Source of the DNA: Anaerolineae bacterium
GTDB taxonomy: Bacteria; Chloroflexota; Anaerolineae; 4572-78; J111
Assembly (NCBI GenBank): GCA_023382535.1
Contig: JAHDWA010000001.1
Span: 248,001-312,000, forward strand
DNA: 64,000 nucleotides
Reading direction: 5' to 3'
Numbering within the stretch: the first letter of the stretch is position 1; every line of letters starts with the position of its first letter. The position numbers and the translations under genes were made by a program. Under the pieces are notes generated by a model. The model did not search any database. It saw nothing but the letters and a program-made list of their open reading frames with translations, and had not been told where the DNA came from. Of this stretch, positions 44,103-52,658 are shown piece after piece.

Positions 44103-44502
44103 AGTAAGGACTCTTTTTCGTCAATCGAGGAGGGCACAGAAATACGAATTTCTAAAAGGTGAACCGCTTCCCGGTACCCCAACATTTTGACTTCCATTAT
44201 TTCCATTGGGGATAAGTCGAGCTTTGATGGGCCAGGGGGACGACGCAAATTTATGGCAAGCCTGTTTGAGAAGATGCGTTACCAAACGAGAATTGGTTCA
44301 CTGGCGACGCTTGCCCCGAATAACACCCAGGCGAGTAATCCAGGCTCGTTTTTCTCTAATCCCCAGCATGGCCAAACCCAAAAATCTCATTACTATCTAC
44401 CGCCACCACAGAACAATCCATATCAATGTTATAGACTTGCACATACTCGCGCAGACGAGCGGCGTTCATGGGCATTAGCACCAGGTAATCAACCCAGGCA
44501 GG
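44103..44502 (-). pseudogene. Degraded GNAT acetyltransferase
   Basis: Three successive frames on the minus strand give acetyltransferase-like text: VDYLVLMPMNAARLREYVQV with CSVVAVDSNEIFGFGHAGD, then AWITRLGVIRGKRRQ (the acetyl-CoA loop, followed by an in-frame TGA), then KLDLSPMEIMEVKMLGYREA. Frameshifts and stops separate them, so it is broken. It lies between the response regulator gene and the isochorismatase remnant. Confidence 0.55.
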
Positions 44503-44868
44503 TCATTTAGCCAGAAAAGTGGCGATCTGCTCGGGGAAGGTGCGGGTATTGATTGGCTTGGAAATGAACCCATCACAGCCATAGGTCCAGGCCATTTCTC
44601 TGGCTATATCTTCAGGCCAAGCCGTTACTGCCACCACCGGAACATTTTGTAATTCGGGTACACGTTTCAAAAGGGCGACGAGCATTTGGCCGTCAATATC
44701 TGGCAAGCCCAAATCAACCAAGATGATCTCAGGGCCTGCCTCAACGGCTGTTTTTAGTCCCGTTTCGCCATCGCTCACGTGAACCACCTCGTGGGAGTGA
44801 GCTTCTAGAATACGCCGTATCAATAACGCATCCTGTTGGTTGTCTTCAATCAGCAGGATCTTACTCAT
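44503..44868 (-). CDS. Stand-alone response regulator receiver
   Basis: 121 residues from ATG 44868 (MSKILLIEDN), which overlaps the stop of the preceding gene (ATGAGTAA). All receiver residues are present: IEDN acidic pocket, VDLGLPDIDG with the phosphorylated Asp, VAVTAW (Thr) and FISKPINTRTF (Lys). There is no output domain, so it acts like CheY/Spo0F-type single-domain regulators. No histidine kinase gene is in the window. Confidence 0.9.
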   Translation of the reverse strand: MSKILLIEDNQQDALLIRRILEAHSHEVVHVSDGETGLKTAVEAGPEIILVDLGLPDIDGQMLVALLKRVPELQNVPVVAVTAWPEDIAREMAWTYGCDGFISKPINTRTFPEQIATFLAK

Positions 44869-45121
44869 GGTCGGACCTATCCTCGGCAAGGATAATTCTG
44901 GTTGTCAGCAATTGGCTCAACCAGGGCTGAGCCTGCTTGACCCGGGTGCGCGCCAGCGAGCCGGTAATTAGAGCCAACGCCTCATCCATCGGCAACCCCG
45001 CCAAGTGGAAAGGAGCTCGTCCTTTCGTAAACAGCACCGCCCGCGCGGCGTCCAGATGCCCCCGCAAGGCCATCTGCTGCTCAGCCGACAGGTCGGCTAA
45101 GGCCACGGCCGGCTGGTTCAT
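44861..45121 (-). CDS. Uncharacterised 86-aa protein coupled to a response regulator
   Basis: ATG 45121 with GAGGATAGCG upstream, ending in TAA that overlaps the response regulator start. The protein is helical: LADLSAEQQMALRGHLDAAR and MDEALALITGSLARTRVKQA. No family recognised. It is the first gene behind the second copy of the palindrome promoter, so it shares regulation with the SCO gene. It could be a partner of the receiver protein, but this is inference from the overlap. Confidence 0.7.
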   Translation of the reverse strand: MNQPAVALADLSAEQQMALRGHLDAARAVLFTKGRAPFHLAGLPMDEALALITGSLARTRVKQAQPWLSQLLTTRIILAEDRSDHE

Positions 45122-45126
45122 GAGAC

Positions 45127-45285
45127 GTTTTCGCTATCCTCGATAATTTAGTCGAGACGTCCATTGATGGGGCTCCGGTTGAACCAAATCTGACTATGAG
45201 ACCATTCTATCTTACGCCACGTAAGATAAAAAGGCAAATTCGTTATCCCGTAGCAATCTTGCCAGGAAACCCTCTAGAAGCCGCC
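45127..45285. repeat. Duplicated regulatory segment, copy 2
   Basis: Counterpart of 43831-43984, with the intact isochorismatase-family 3' end. The most divergent part is the leader between the promoter and the ribosome site (about 45140-45190). Confidence 0.85.
45208..45237 (-). promoter_or_regulatory. Promoter with 21-bp palindrome upstream of the small-protein/response-regulator operon
   Basis: -35 TTGCCT (AGGCAA on plus, 45232-45237), 17-bp spacer, -10 TAAGAT (45209-45214). The palindrome TATCTTACG-CCA-CGTAAGATA at 45208-45228 keeps both arms identical to copy 1 and differs only in the loop, so the arms are probably the bound part. Confidence 0.7.
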
Positions 45286-45833
45286 AGAAATTCTGACAAC
45301 TCAACGTTACTCATCACTTGAGCCATCCTTCCAGCCAGGTAGCGCATCGTGACATGATGATGTTCGTCATCGTAGGAAGCAACACACTCCGCCGCTAACA
45401 CCACCTGATAGTCACGTTGGTAGGCGTCAATGACCGTGGTGCGTACACATGCGTGGGTATTTACCCCACAGACAACTATGACATCGGGATTTAGCGAGGA
45501 AAGGATCGTGTCGAGATCGGTCCCGAAAAAGGCGCTATATCGCTTTTTGACAATGACTTGATCGTCTGGAGCATCATCCAGTTCTGGCAGTATCTGGCAA
45601 CCCTCAGTACCCGCGATGGTGATAGCCAGGCTTTGTTCACGCATTACCAGAAAAGCGTCGCTCAGATCAGGCGCGAATTCCTGCCGAACCCAGACAATTG
45701 GCAGATGATGACCTCGGAAGAGCGCAATGAGGCCATTGATCGAATCTACGAGATTGGCTCGTTTTTGAGCGAGTGGCCCTTCCTTGAAGAAGTCATTAAG
45801 CATATCTATGACCAAGAGAACAGCTTGCCCCAT
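45243..45833 (-). CDS. Isochorismatase-family cysteine hydrolase
   Basis: 196 residues. LLVIDMLNDFF provides the catalytic Asp, VKKRYSAFFGT the Lys and CGVNTHACVRTTV the nucleophilic Cys with its cis-peptide neighbour, so the triad is complete. The family includes nicotinamidase and N-carbamoyl-type hydrolases; the exact substrate is unknown. It lies immediately upstream of the palindrome promoter copy 2. A decayed second copy is at 43940-44102. The ribosome site before ATG 45833 (GGAATGAG) is modest. Confidence 0.9.
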   Translation of the reverse strand: MGQAVLLVIDMLNDFFKEGPLAQKRANLVDSINGLIALFRGHHLPIVWVRQEFAPDLSDAFLVMREQSLAITIAGTEGCQILPELDDAPDDQVIVKKRYSAFFGTDLDTILSSLNPDVIVVCGVNTHACVRTTVIDAYQRDYQVVLAAECVASYDDEHHHVTMRYLAGRMAQVMSNVELSEFLAASRGFPGKIATG

Positions 45834-46085
45834 AACTCATTCCGCTAAATCACCTTATGGTTAAATGCCAACTAGCGATCCAAGCACTCACTTGGCGAAT
45901 ATTCCTCGGTTGGTGTTGGGCGGGCTAACTATACTTGGGAAGGTGTGTTGATCGTGTGAATGGACTGGCTAAAACAGGCACACAGCCACGCTAGCCCGGA
46001 CACTGGGCTTGAGCTAACACCGATGGCGATGCCCACTGCCATTCTTGTCGAAGATGCGCGATAAGCGGCGTGGTGCGATGGTTGC
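45834..46085. other. Intergenic gap, no gene seen
   Basis: 252 bp between the multicopper oxidase stop and the hydrolase start. It has an AGCCC-N7-GGGCT inverted repeat near 45996-46014, and no reading frame I would call. Confidence 0.5.
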
Positions 46086-47339
46086 TTACGAGGTCACGTT
46101 GATAAGCATGGTCAGGCCACCGGCCCCCTGCTCTTCGACATTGTCATTGGTGGTGTGGTGCGGGATGTGGCAATGGATCAGCCATTTCCCCGGCTCGCGC
46201 GCTGCCCAGATCACATCGTAGCGCTCGCCCGGCCCAACGTTCACCGTGTCTTTGTCAATTTGCGCTGTCTCCGGTACGGGATTGCCGTCGGTCGCTACAA
46301 TCCTGAACGGCCCACCGTGCACGTGCATGGGATGGACGAAGTTGTTGTTAGAGCCAATGAAGCGCAGCAGCACCTTCTGTCCCACCTTCATTTGGATGGT
46401 ATCTGTGGCTGGATACGCCTTGCCATTGATGGTGAAGAAGTTCGGCAATGCCCCTTCCATCAGCATCGCCGGGTAGGTGTAGCCTTCCTTTTCCAGCCAC
46501 TCCTGGAGTTGGATGGTATACTCCATGTCGTAGGCGAGTGCTGTTGGCGCATCTTTCGGGTCAATAATCAGCGCGCCGTACATGCCCAACGCCTGCTGCC
46601 GGTCTGGCTCTCGGTGCGTGTGGTAGAAAAAGGTGCCGGCCTGCTGGGTCATGAACTCGTAGGTGTAGGTCTGGCCCGGCTCGATGGGAGGCTGGGTAAT
46701 CTCGGCTGGACCGTCCATCTCATTCGGTAGGATCAGCCCGTGCCAGTGGACACTGGTTTCTTCCGGCAGGTTGTTGGTGATGTTGATACGTATCCGGTCG
46801 CCTTCGGTCACCCGGATACGCGGCCCTGGCACCTGGCGGTTGAAGGCGTAGGCCATCACCTGCTCGTAGGGCAGAATATTCCACTTAATCACTGATACAT
46901 CCAGATCGAAGACTTTCACGCCGTTCTCAAGGCGCGGCTCCAATGGCTGGTCGCCCTGGGCGTCAATAGGCGCAGTGTAGCTGATCTCGCGCGGGTCCAC
47001 CGCCGCCATGTCTACCATTGATTGGCCCGGTGTGTCGTAGGTCATGATCATCCCCGGCGGCATGATGGCACCGCCGACGTCGCGGGCGCTCAGATTAAGG
47101 TTGGTAAACAAGGCCGAATAGATGAGACCGGCCGCCAGCACAAGGACCGAGAGGAAGTTGACGGCGGCAAGCTGGGTGGGCGTGGGCCGCTCGGCCAGAC
47201 GCAGGCCTGGCTGCATAGCTCTGTGATCCATCCTGGCGTGGTCCATCTCAGTGCGCCCATCACGGGCTGCGGGTTGGACGGCAGGTGGATGGTCACTGCC
47301 ACCCGCTTGTTGGTGTTGGCTATGATCATGGCTTGGCAT
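46086..47339 (-). CDS. Multicopper oxidase with N-terminal His/Met-rich region and membrane anchor
   Basis: 417 residues from ATG 47339, with AGGAGG eight bases upstream. Residues 1-50 are rich in His and Met (SHDHSQHQQ, MDHARMDHRAM). A helix at about 58-80 (VNFLSVLVLAAGLIYSALFT) anchors it. Copper motifs: HWHGLIL, FFYHTHREP, HPMHVHGGPF and HCHIPHHTTND. The residues after HCHIPHH are unusual: the axial methionine position is unclear because of a longer loop before GGLTML. It probably oxidises Cu(I) or metal outside the membrane. It lies in the copper gene block, 16 bases from the DUF4396 gene. Confidence 0.9.
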   Translation of the reverse strand: MPSHDHSQHQQAGGSDHPPAVQPAARDGRTEMDHARMDHRAMQPGLRLAERPTPTQLAAVNFLSVLVLAAGLIYSALFTNLNLSARDVGGAIMPPGMIMTYDTPGQSMVDMAAVDPREISYTAPIDAQGDQPLEPRLENGVKVFDLDVSVIKWNILPYEQVMAYAFNRQVPGPRIRVTEGDRIRINITNNLPEETSVHWHGLILPNEMDGPAEITQPPIEPGQTYTYEFMTQQAGTFFYHTHREPDRQQALGMYGALIIDPKDAPTALAYDMEYTIQLQEWLEKEGYTYPAMLMEGALPNFFTINGKAYPATDTIQMKVGQKVLLRFIGSNNNFVHPMHVHGGPFRIVATDGNPVPETAQIDKDTVNVGPGERYDVIWAAREPGKWLIHCHIPHHTTNDNVEEQGAGGLTMLINVTS

Positions 47340-47355
47340 CGTTGGATCCTCCTCT

Positions 47356-48159
47356 CTAGTGCGTCTCCGCCATTGTGTGACCGGCATGGGCGTCCGCTGG
47401 CTGGGGCGTGGTTAGGCCAGTCAGCCGCACCCGCTCAGCTTCCAGACTGTGTCCCCCTTTGCCCAGCGCACGTACCGTGCCCATGCCATGCTTTAGCCCT
47501 TTGTCCACCAGCCAGATGTTGACTGGATAGCACGTCAACAGGCCAAAGCCGATGGCGGCGGACATCGCACCCCAGAAGACCAGTTCCGTTGGCTCCATCG
47601 CTCGCATGTCCCGACCCATCATCAGCCGCACCATCATTGGGAACATGCCGGCCATCATGAAGTTCATCGAAACCCATTCGGGCATCAGCGAGTGTTGCAC
47701 GGCCTTGAGATAGGAGCCGCCCATCATGTCTTTCATGAAGAGCGACTGGAAGATGAACAGGCCGAAGGCAAAGCCGGCGATATACTCGATGGTCATATCC
47801 AGCCACATCGGTAGCCCCAGCAGACTGGTGATGATGGCGGCGACGATTACCCCTGTAGCGTCGCCGGCGACGCAGTGGATGGCCGAGCCTAAGCCCTGCT
47901 TCCAGAGTGGTTTGATGAACTCCTCATGGGTGCCGGGGTAGGGTTCCTTGCACGACATGATATAGAGAAAGAGGCTGATTGGCCCGAGATACAAGGTCAC
48001 CAGCACCCAGCCCCACTTCATCACTGTCATCTCCGGGTTGTTGGTGAAAGCGTCCCAGGCCACATAGGCCACCGACAGGGCCGTCAGCGCAAACCAGCCC
48101 AACAAGATGACGTCAATCCACGGCAAAGGGCCGTATCCGAATAACGTAAGATTCGACAT
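47356..48159 (-). CDS. DUF4396 multi-helix membrane protein
   Basis: 267 residues, about seven helices, Met- and His-containing: HCVAGDATGVIVAA, MNFMMAGMFPMMVRLMMGRD, and a His-rich C-terminus HAGHTMAETH. AAGGAG precedes ATG 48159. DUF4396 proteins are found beside copper oxidases and CopA, so a metal-transport or oxidase-accessory role is likely but not known. It is separated from CopA by a strong hairpin. Confidence 0.85.
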   Translation of the reverse strand: MSNLTLFGYGPLPWIDVILLGWFALTALSVAYVAWDAFTNNPEMTVMKWGWVLVTLYLGPISLFLYIMSCKEPYPGTHEEFIKPLWKQGLGSAIHCVAGDATGVIVAAIITSLLGLPMWLDMTIEYIAGFAFGLFIFQSLFMKDMMGGSYLKAVQHSLMPEWVSMNFMMAGMFPMMVRLMMGRDMRAMEPTELVFWGAMSAAIGFGLLTCYPVNIWLVDKGLKHGMGTVRALGKGGHSLEAERVRLTGLTTPQPADAHAGHTMAETH

Positions 48160-48281
48160 AATAGCTCTCTCCTTTCCTCAAAAAAGGCAGCATATTAAGT
48201 TGAGACAGAGCATGGTGAGTAGATGGGGTTAAGAAGGTTATGTTGGTGATGTAGATGGGCGACTAAAACATAGGTATGTGA

Positions 48282-48316
48282 TCACGCTGGCTCAGGATTA
48301 GATTGAGCCAGCGTGA
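48282..48316. terminator. 13-bp perfect hairpin downstream of copA
   Basis: TCACGCTGGCTCA (48282-48294) pairs exactly with TGAGCCAGCGTGA (48304-48316), nine-base loop. There is no T-run on either side, so Rho-independent termination is likely weak; it may still mark the end of the copper operon, 42 bases after the copA stop. Confidence 0.6.
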
Positions 48317-48357
48317 CCTTAGACCCGCCTCGTCTGTTCTCGCGCTTTACCAGCCGC

Positions 48358-50829
48358 TCACGCCTCGGCTGAGTCAACCTGATAGCCGCGCAGCCGCAGG
48401 CTGTTCGTCACCACGAAGATGGAACTGAAGGCCATGGCCGCCGCTGCCAGGATAGGCACCAGCCAACCCAATGCCGCCACCGGGATGAGGATGACGTTGT
48501 AAAAGAAGGCCCAGAACAAGTTTTGCTTGATCGTTCGCATGGTTCGGCGGGATAGGGCAATAGCTCGCGGCACGCCGCGCAAATCGCCGCTCATCAGCGT
48601 CACCGGCGCAGCAGCCATCGCTACGTCGGTGCCGGTACCGATGGCAATACCAACATCGGCCTGGGCTAACGCCGGTGCATCGTTGATGCCGTCGCCGACC
48701 ATGGCCACCAGCTTGCCCTCCTCCTGCAATTGCTTGACCACAGCAGCTTTATCGCCCGGTAGCACTTCGGCAATAACTCGATCCACTCCGGCGGCCTGGC
48801 CAATCGCTTCGGCTGTTTTCTGGTTGTCGCCGGTGAGCATGATCACTTCCAGTCCCATCTGGTGCAGTTCGGCAATGGCCTCGACCGAGCCGTCTTTGAT
48901 TGAGTCGGCTACGGCGACGATGCCGGCTACTTCACCATCGACGGCCATAAGCATGGCCGTCTTCGCCTCGCCTTGTAGGCGAGCGACTTCTTTTTCCAGA
49001 CCGTTGAGCGCCAGTCCGCGGGCTTCCATCAGCCGCGGGTTGCCGACCAGCACCTCGCGGTTGTCTATCTGAGCGACAATGCCCTGCCCGGCGATGGCCT
49101 GGAAGCCGGCCAACTCCCCGAAAACCAGGCCACGTTCGGTGGCGGCCGCCACGATGGCTTCGGCCAGCGGATGCTCGCTGCCCTTCTCGGCGGAAGCGGC
49201 TAACTGCAACAATTCAGCATCGGTCAGCCTGCCGCCGTTCAGCACGACGTCGGTGACGGTTGGGCGACCTTGAGTGATCGTGCCGGTCTTGTCCAGCACG
49301 ACCGTGCGGATTTTACCCGCTCGCTCCAGCGCCTCGGATGACTTGAACAGCAGGCCGCGTTCGGCGCCTTTGCCGGTGCCGACCATGATGGCTGTCGGGG
49401 TGGCCAAACCCAAGGCGCACGGGCAGGCGATAACCAGCACGGCTACCATGTTGATGAGGGCGAAAGTAAAGCCTACCCCACCGATAAAGTACCAGCCGAG
49501 AAAGGTGAGCAAGGCAATGGCAATCACTGTTGGGACAAAGATGGACGAGACATAGTCTGCCAACTTCTGGATGGGCGCTTTGCTACCCTGCGCCTCTTCG
49601 ACCAGTCTGATAATCTGGGCCAGGGCGGTTTCTTTGCCTACCTTAGTCGCTTCAAACTTAAGCAGACCTTGCTTGTTAATGGTTGCACCGATGACCTCGG
49701 CGCCGGGTGACTTTTCGACCGGCATCGACTCACCGGTGAGCATTGACTCGTCCACCGTGGACCTGCCCTCGACGACCACCCCGTCTACCGGGATTTTTTC
49801 GCCCGGGCGAACCAGGACGAGGTCGCCAACCCGCACGTCGTCAATCGGCACGTCGGCCTCCGCGCCGTTGCGGATGACGCGAGCGGTCTTGGCCCGCAGG
49901 CCCATTAGCTTCTTGATGGCTTCGGAGGTCTGGCCTTTGGCCCGCGCTTCGAGGAACTTACCCAGCACGATCAGGACGATGATGACTGCGGCCGTCTCGA
50001 AGTAGACGTGGTCGCCGACCCCGCTGATATTAAACATCTGCGCCAGGAGAACGGCGACACTGTAGAAGTACGCCACCGAGGTGCCCATCGCGATGAGCAC
50101 GTCCATGTTGGCTGAGCCGTTGCGCAGCGACTTGTAACTGCCGACGTAGTACTGCCAGCCGACGTAAAACTGCACCGGCGTGGCCAGGGCGAACAACAGC
50201 CAGTTGAACCAGGGCGCGACCAGGCCATGTCCGGCCATCATCATGCCTGGCATCATTCCACCGAAGAAGGAGTTGAGCAGGCCAAGGTCGCGGGCCATGG
50301 CTAGCAGGAACAGCGGCACGGTGAAGATGAGACCGACCAGCAGTAAATGCTTCTGGTGGGCGATTTCTTTCTCGCGGGCCAGACGCTCGGCATCTTCGGC
50401 ACTGCCCTCGACGATGATGGCCTCAAAGCCGACCGCGCCGATGGCCCGGCGTAGGTCGCCCTGGCTGACCAGGGTGGGGATGTATTTGACCATGGCTTTT
50501 TCAGCGGCATAGTTCGCGCTGGCCTCGACCACGCCGTCCAGTTGGCGCAGCACCTTCTCCAGGCGCTGGGCGTCGCTATTGTCGCTCAGACGGCGGATGG
50601 GCAGCGTGACCTCGGCCATAGCCACGCCATAGCCGGATTTTTCGATGCGGGCGATGACCTGATCCAGCGTCAATTGTTCAGGATCAAACTCCAACGAGGC
50701 TCGCTCGGAGGCCAGGTTGACGGCGGCATTCTGCGCGGTAGGCAGTTTCTTCAGCCCCCGCTCGATGGTCGCCGCGCAGTTGGCGCAGGTCATCCCGGTA
50801 ATGGGTAAAGTAACTTGTTTGGCGCTCAT
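48358..50829 (-). CDS. copA: Copper-translocating P1B-type ATPase
   Basis: 823 residues from ATG 50829 (MSAKQVTLP); the frame goes back to a GTG at 50847. One N-terminal metal domain has [10 protein letters not shown]; a second domain (about 74-140) kept its fold but lost CxxC. A Met-rich cytoplasmic loop ([11 protein letters not shown]) follows. Catalytic motifs: CPC in [44 protein letters not shown] and TGES; the last helices have YN and MAFSS, the Cu(I) subgroup pattern. It exports Cu(I). Downstream of csoR and copZ in the operon. Confidence 0.96.
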   Translation of the reverse strand: MSAKQVTLPITGMTCANCAATIERGLKKLPTAQNAAVNLASERASLEFDPEQLTLDQVIARIEKSGYGVAMAEVTLPIRRLSDNSDAQRLEKVLRQLDGVVEASANYAAEKAMVKYIPTLVSQGDLRRAIGAVGFEAIIVEGSAEDAERLAREKEIAHQKHLLLVGLIFTVPLFLLAMARDLGLLNSFFGGMMPGMMMAGHGLVAPWFNWLLFALATPVQFYVGWQYYVGSYKSLRNGSANMDVLIAMGTSVAYFYSVAVLLAQMFNISGVGDHVYFETAAVIIVLIVLGKFLEARAKGQTSEAIKKLMGLRAKTARVIRNGAEADVPIDDVRVGDLVLVRPGEKIPVDGVVVEGRSTVDESMLTGESMPVEKSPGAEVIGATINKQGLLKFEATKVGKETALAQIIRLVEEAQGSKAPIQKLADYVSSIFVPTVIAIALLTFLGWYFIGGVGFTFALINMVAVLVIACPCALGLATPTAIMVGTGKGAERGLLFKSSEALERAGKIRTVVLDKTGTITQGRPTVTDVVLNGGRLTDAELLQLAASAEKGSEHPLAEAIVAAATERGLVFGELAGFQAIAGQGIVAQIDNREVLVGNPRLMEARGLALNGLEKEVARLQGEAKTAMLMAVDGEVAGIVAVADSIKDGSVEAIAELHQMGLEVIMLTGDNQKTAEAIGQAAGVDRVIAEVLPGDKAAVVKQLQEEGKLVAMVGDGINDAPALAQADVGIAIGTGTDVAMAAAPVTLMSGDLRGVPRAIALSRRTMRTIKQNLFWAFFYNVILIPVAALGWLVPILAAAAMAFSSIFVVTNSLRLRGYQVDSAEA

Positions 50830-50876
50830 AGTGTTGTACTCCGGCACAATTTACCAGGGTGTGCCGCCCCATTAGC

Positions 50877-51086
50877 TCAAGCGGCTTCAATCGGATAGCC
50901 GATCTCCGCCATCAGTTTCTCAATTTGCTCCTGCGTTGCCGGTGGCTCAAAGGAAATCGTGACCAGCTTGGTATCCTCCTTGGCCTGCACGCTCTTCACG
51001 CCCGGCAGTTCACCCACTTCATTCTGAATCGTGTGAACGCAGTGGCTGCAAGAAATATTGGGGGCTTTAACGGTAAGGGTAGTCAT
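50877..51086 (-). CDS. copZ: Copper chaperone, CopZ-like HMA protein
   Basis: 69 residues from ATG 51086 (MTTLTVKAPN), with AAGGAG upstream; longer frames start far back without a site. The HMA fold has ISCSHCVHTIQNEVGELPGV, with C-S-H-C as the copper-binding pair. It would pass Cu(I) to CopA, which follows. It lies between csoR and copA. Confidence 0.93.
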   Translation of the reverse strand: MTTLTVKAPNISCSHCVHTIQNEVGELPGVKSVQAKEDTKLVTISFEPPATQEQIEKLMAEIGYPIEAA

Positions 51087-51120
51087 AACATCATCTCCTT
51101 GTTTGAATGAGTGTAAATAA

Positions 51121-51399
51121 TTAAATTTTGGCTGCGGTCTCGAACACGTTGGCGATTTCAGATAGCACCCGCTCACGCTCGGCCGGGTCTTCGCCCCGTA
51201 CTGCCGTCGTCACGCAGTGATGCAGGTGGTCGTCCAGGATCAAGGTATTGATCTTGTTGAGCGCGGCCTGGATGGCCTGCACCTGGCTGATAACATTGAT
51301 ACAGTAGGCATCTTCTTCGATCATCTTTTCCACGCCCTTGAGATGCCCGCTGACAATCCGCACCCGGCGTAAGAGTTCGGCTTTCTTTTTTGCTTCCAT
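51121..51399 (-). CDS. csoR: Copper-sensing repressor CsoR
   Basis: 92 residues from ATG 51399. The Cu(I) ligands are at C33 (EDAYCINV), H58 (LDDHLHHC) and C62, with exactly the spacing of characterised CsoR. It binds DNA without copper and releases it when Cu(I) binds. AAGGAG is seven bases upstream of the chosen ATG; an ATG one codon earlier is also possible. A CsoR-like operator overlaps the start site of the operon promoter at 52524-52581. Confidence 0.95.
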   Translation of the reverse strand: MEAKKKAELLRRVRIVSGHLKGVEKMIEEDAYCINVISQVQAIQAALNKINTLILDDHLHHCVTTAVRGEDPAERERVLSEIANVFETAAKI

Positions 51400-51554
51400 C
51401 ATCTGTCTCCTTAAGTTTATCATTCGTCAGACCCACACAAATTAACGTTAATCTCGTCGGGCTAGGATAAGGTTGAACGCGTTGGCTGGAATCCCCGGAG
51501 AAGACGCGGCGCGCTCGCTCCGCCCGCCGCGCCTTGTTGTCGCCGGGAATGCGC

Positions 51555-51752
51555 CTACGAAGCCGACTGCAAATACTTTTCGGGATCTTTCTCAAAGGCG
51601 GCCTTGCAGCCCGGCGCGCAGAAATAATAGGTTTTACCTTTATATTCTGTCTTGATCGCGGTCGGGCTTTCCACTACTATCATGCCACATACCGGATCAA
51701 TATGCTCGTTGCTGCCGAGCGTGCCTTGTTGATGCCCCTGATGTTCATGCAT
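51555..51752 (-). CDS. YHS-domain metal-binding protein
   Basis: 65 residues from ATG 51752, with AGGAGG nine bases upstream. DPVCGMIV and YYFCAPGCKAAFEKDPEKYL are the YHS pattern, with three Cys that may hold copper or zinc; a short His-rich N-terminus (MHEHQGHQQ) precedes. It is in the copper operon between flavin reductase and csoR. YHS proteins are usual companions of CopA. Confidence 0.9.
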   Translation of the reverse strand: MHEHQGHQQGTLGSNEHIDPVCGMIVVESPTAIKTEYKGKTYYFCAPGCKAAFEKDPEKYLQSAS

Positions 51753-51831
51753 TTTATTTTCCTCCTGACTTAGAGTTGAATCTTGACAATTTCTTACTTG
51801 AGCAAAGTAAAAGAATGATTCGCGGGTGCTA

Positions 51832-52401
51832 TCACCCCCTTTGCTGGACAGCACGGCGCAAATCGTCTACCCGGAAAGCGTAGGTTGGCCGTTCACGCAC
51901 CACGCCGCTGGCATAGGCCAGCCCACGCGCGCGGGCGAAATCTACATCGCCGTTCGCATCTAGCAGCGCCTCCTCGACATGCACGGCCTGCACCAGGCCG
52001 ATGAACATCGTGTGTGAGTCCAATTCAATCTCACGCTCAACGATGCACTCGATATTGACCGGGCAGTCCGCCAACAGCGGCGTTTTGACCTTCAGCGCGG
52101 GCGCCAGGCGTAGGCCGGCAATTTCGATCTTGTTCTCTTTACGGCCAGTCACCACCCCCACATAATCGGTCAGCGTTGCTTGCTCAGGCGCCGGCAGGTT
52201 GACCACAAACTCGCCAGTTTGCTGGATGAGTTGATGAGAGTAGCGCGCCGGGCGGACTGAGAGCGACAGGCGCGGCGGTTCTGCCGAACAGGAGGCGATC
52301 CGGTTACAGGTCATCACATTAGGCGTGTCGCCGCCGGTCGTAATCAGCGTCACGGCGACCGGATAGAACGTCGTGTTGGGTTCAAGTACAAGTTTAGGCA
52401 T
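51832..52401 (-). CDS. Flavin reductase-like protein (FMN-binding split barrel)
   Basis: 189 residues from ATG 52401 (MPKLVLEPNTTFYPVAVTLI). The split-barrel pattern TCNRIASCSAEPPRLSLSVR, then GEFVVNLP and CIVEREIELDSHTMFIGLVQ, matches the flavin reductase domain. Electron donor and acceptor are not known. It is the first gene of the copper operon, right behind the consensus promoter and CsoR-like site, so copper induction is expected. GAGGAAA precedes the start at about ten bases. Confidence 0.85.
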   Translation of the reverse strand: MPKLVLEPNTTFYPVAVTLITTGGDTPNVMTCNRIASCSAEPPRLSLSVRPARYSHQLIQQTGEFVVNLPAPEQATLTDYVGVVTGRKENKIEIAGLRLAPALKVKTPLLADCPVNIECIVEREIELDSHTMFIGLVQAVHVEEALLDANGDVDFARARGLAYASGVVRERPTYAFRVDDLRRAVQQRG

Positions 52402-52523
52402 CAAACGTTTTTCCTCGGCAGTCCTGGCTGCCTTAGCTTCGTCGCCCACCAGTGTTGCGAGCGGCGAATGGTCAGCCGGTTTGATCTCAAAATCCCCTTC
52501 CCCCTGGGAAGGGTTAATTAGTT

Positions 52524-52581
52524 ATACCCCACCCCCCTGGGGGGGATATTCTCATTATATTCAAAATCGCATCCTTGTCAA
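52524..52581 (-). promoter_or_regulatory. Consensus promoter with CsoR-like operator, copper operon
   Basis: -35 TTGACA (plus-strand TGTCAA at 52576-52581), 16-bp spacer, -10 TATAAT (plus-strand ATTATA at 52554-52559), both perfect. Just downstream lies ATACCCCACCCCCCTGGGGG followed by GGATA, a G/C-tract palindrome of the kind bound by CsoR (TACCCC...GGGGTA), over the predicted start site. The operon it drives encodes CsoR. Confidence 0.85.
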
Positions 52582-52658
52582 GAGGATTATTACCACTTTT
52601 GCTTCAAATCCCGATTTTCGGCATACCCTGGTTTCAGCTTTGGGGGTATAGGCCGGAT

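Noticed and set aside
51473..51773. Plus-strand ORFs opposite the YHS gene
   Set aside because: Shadow frames of YHS and csoR spacer sequence.
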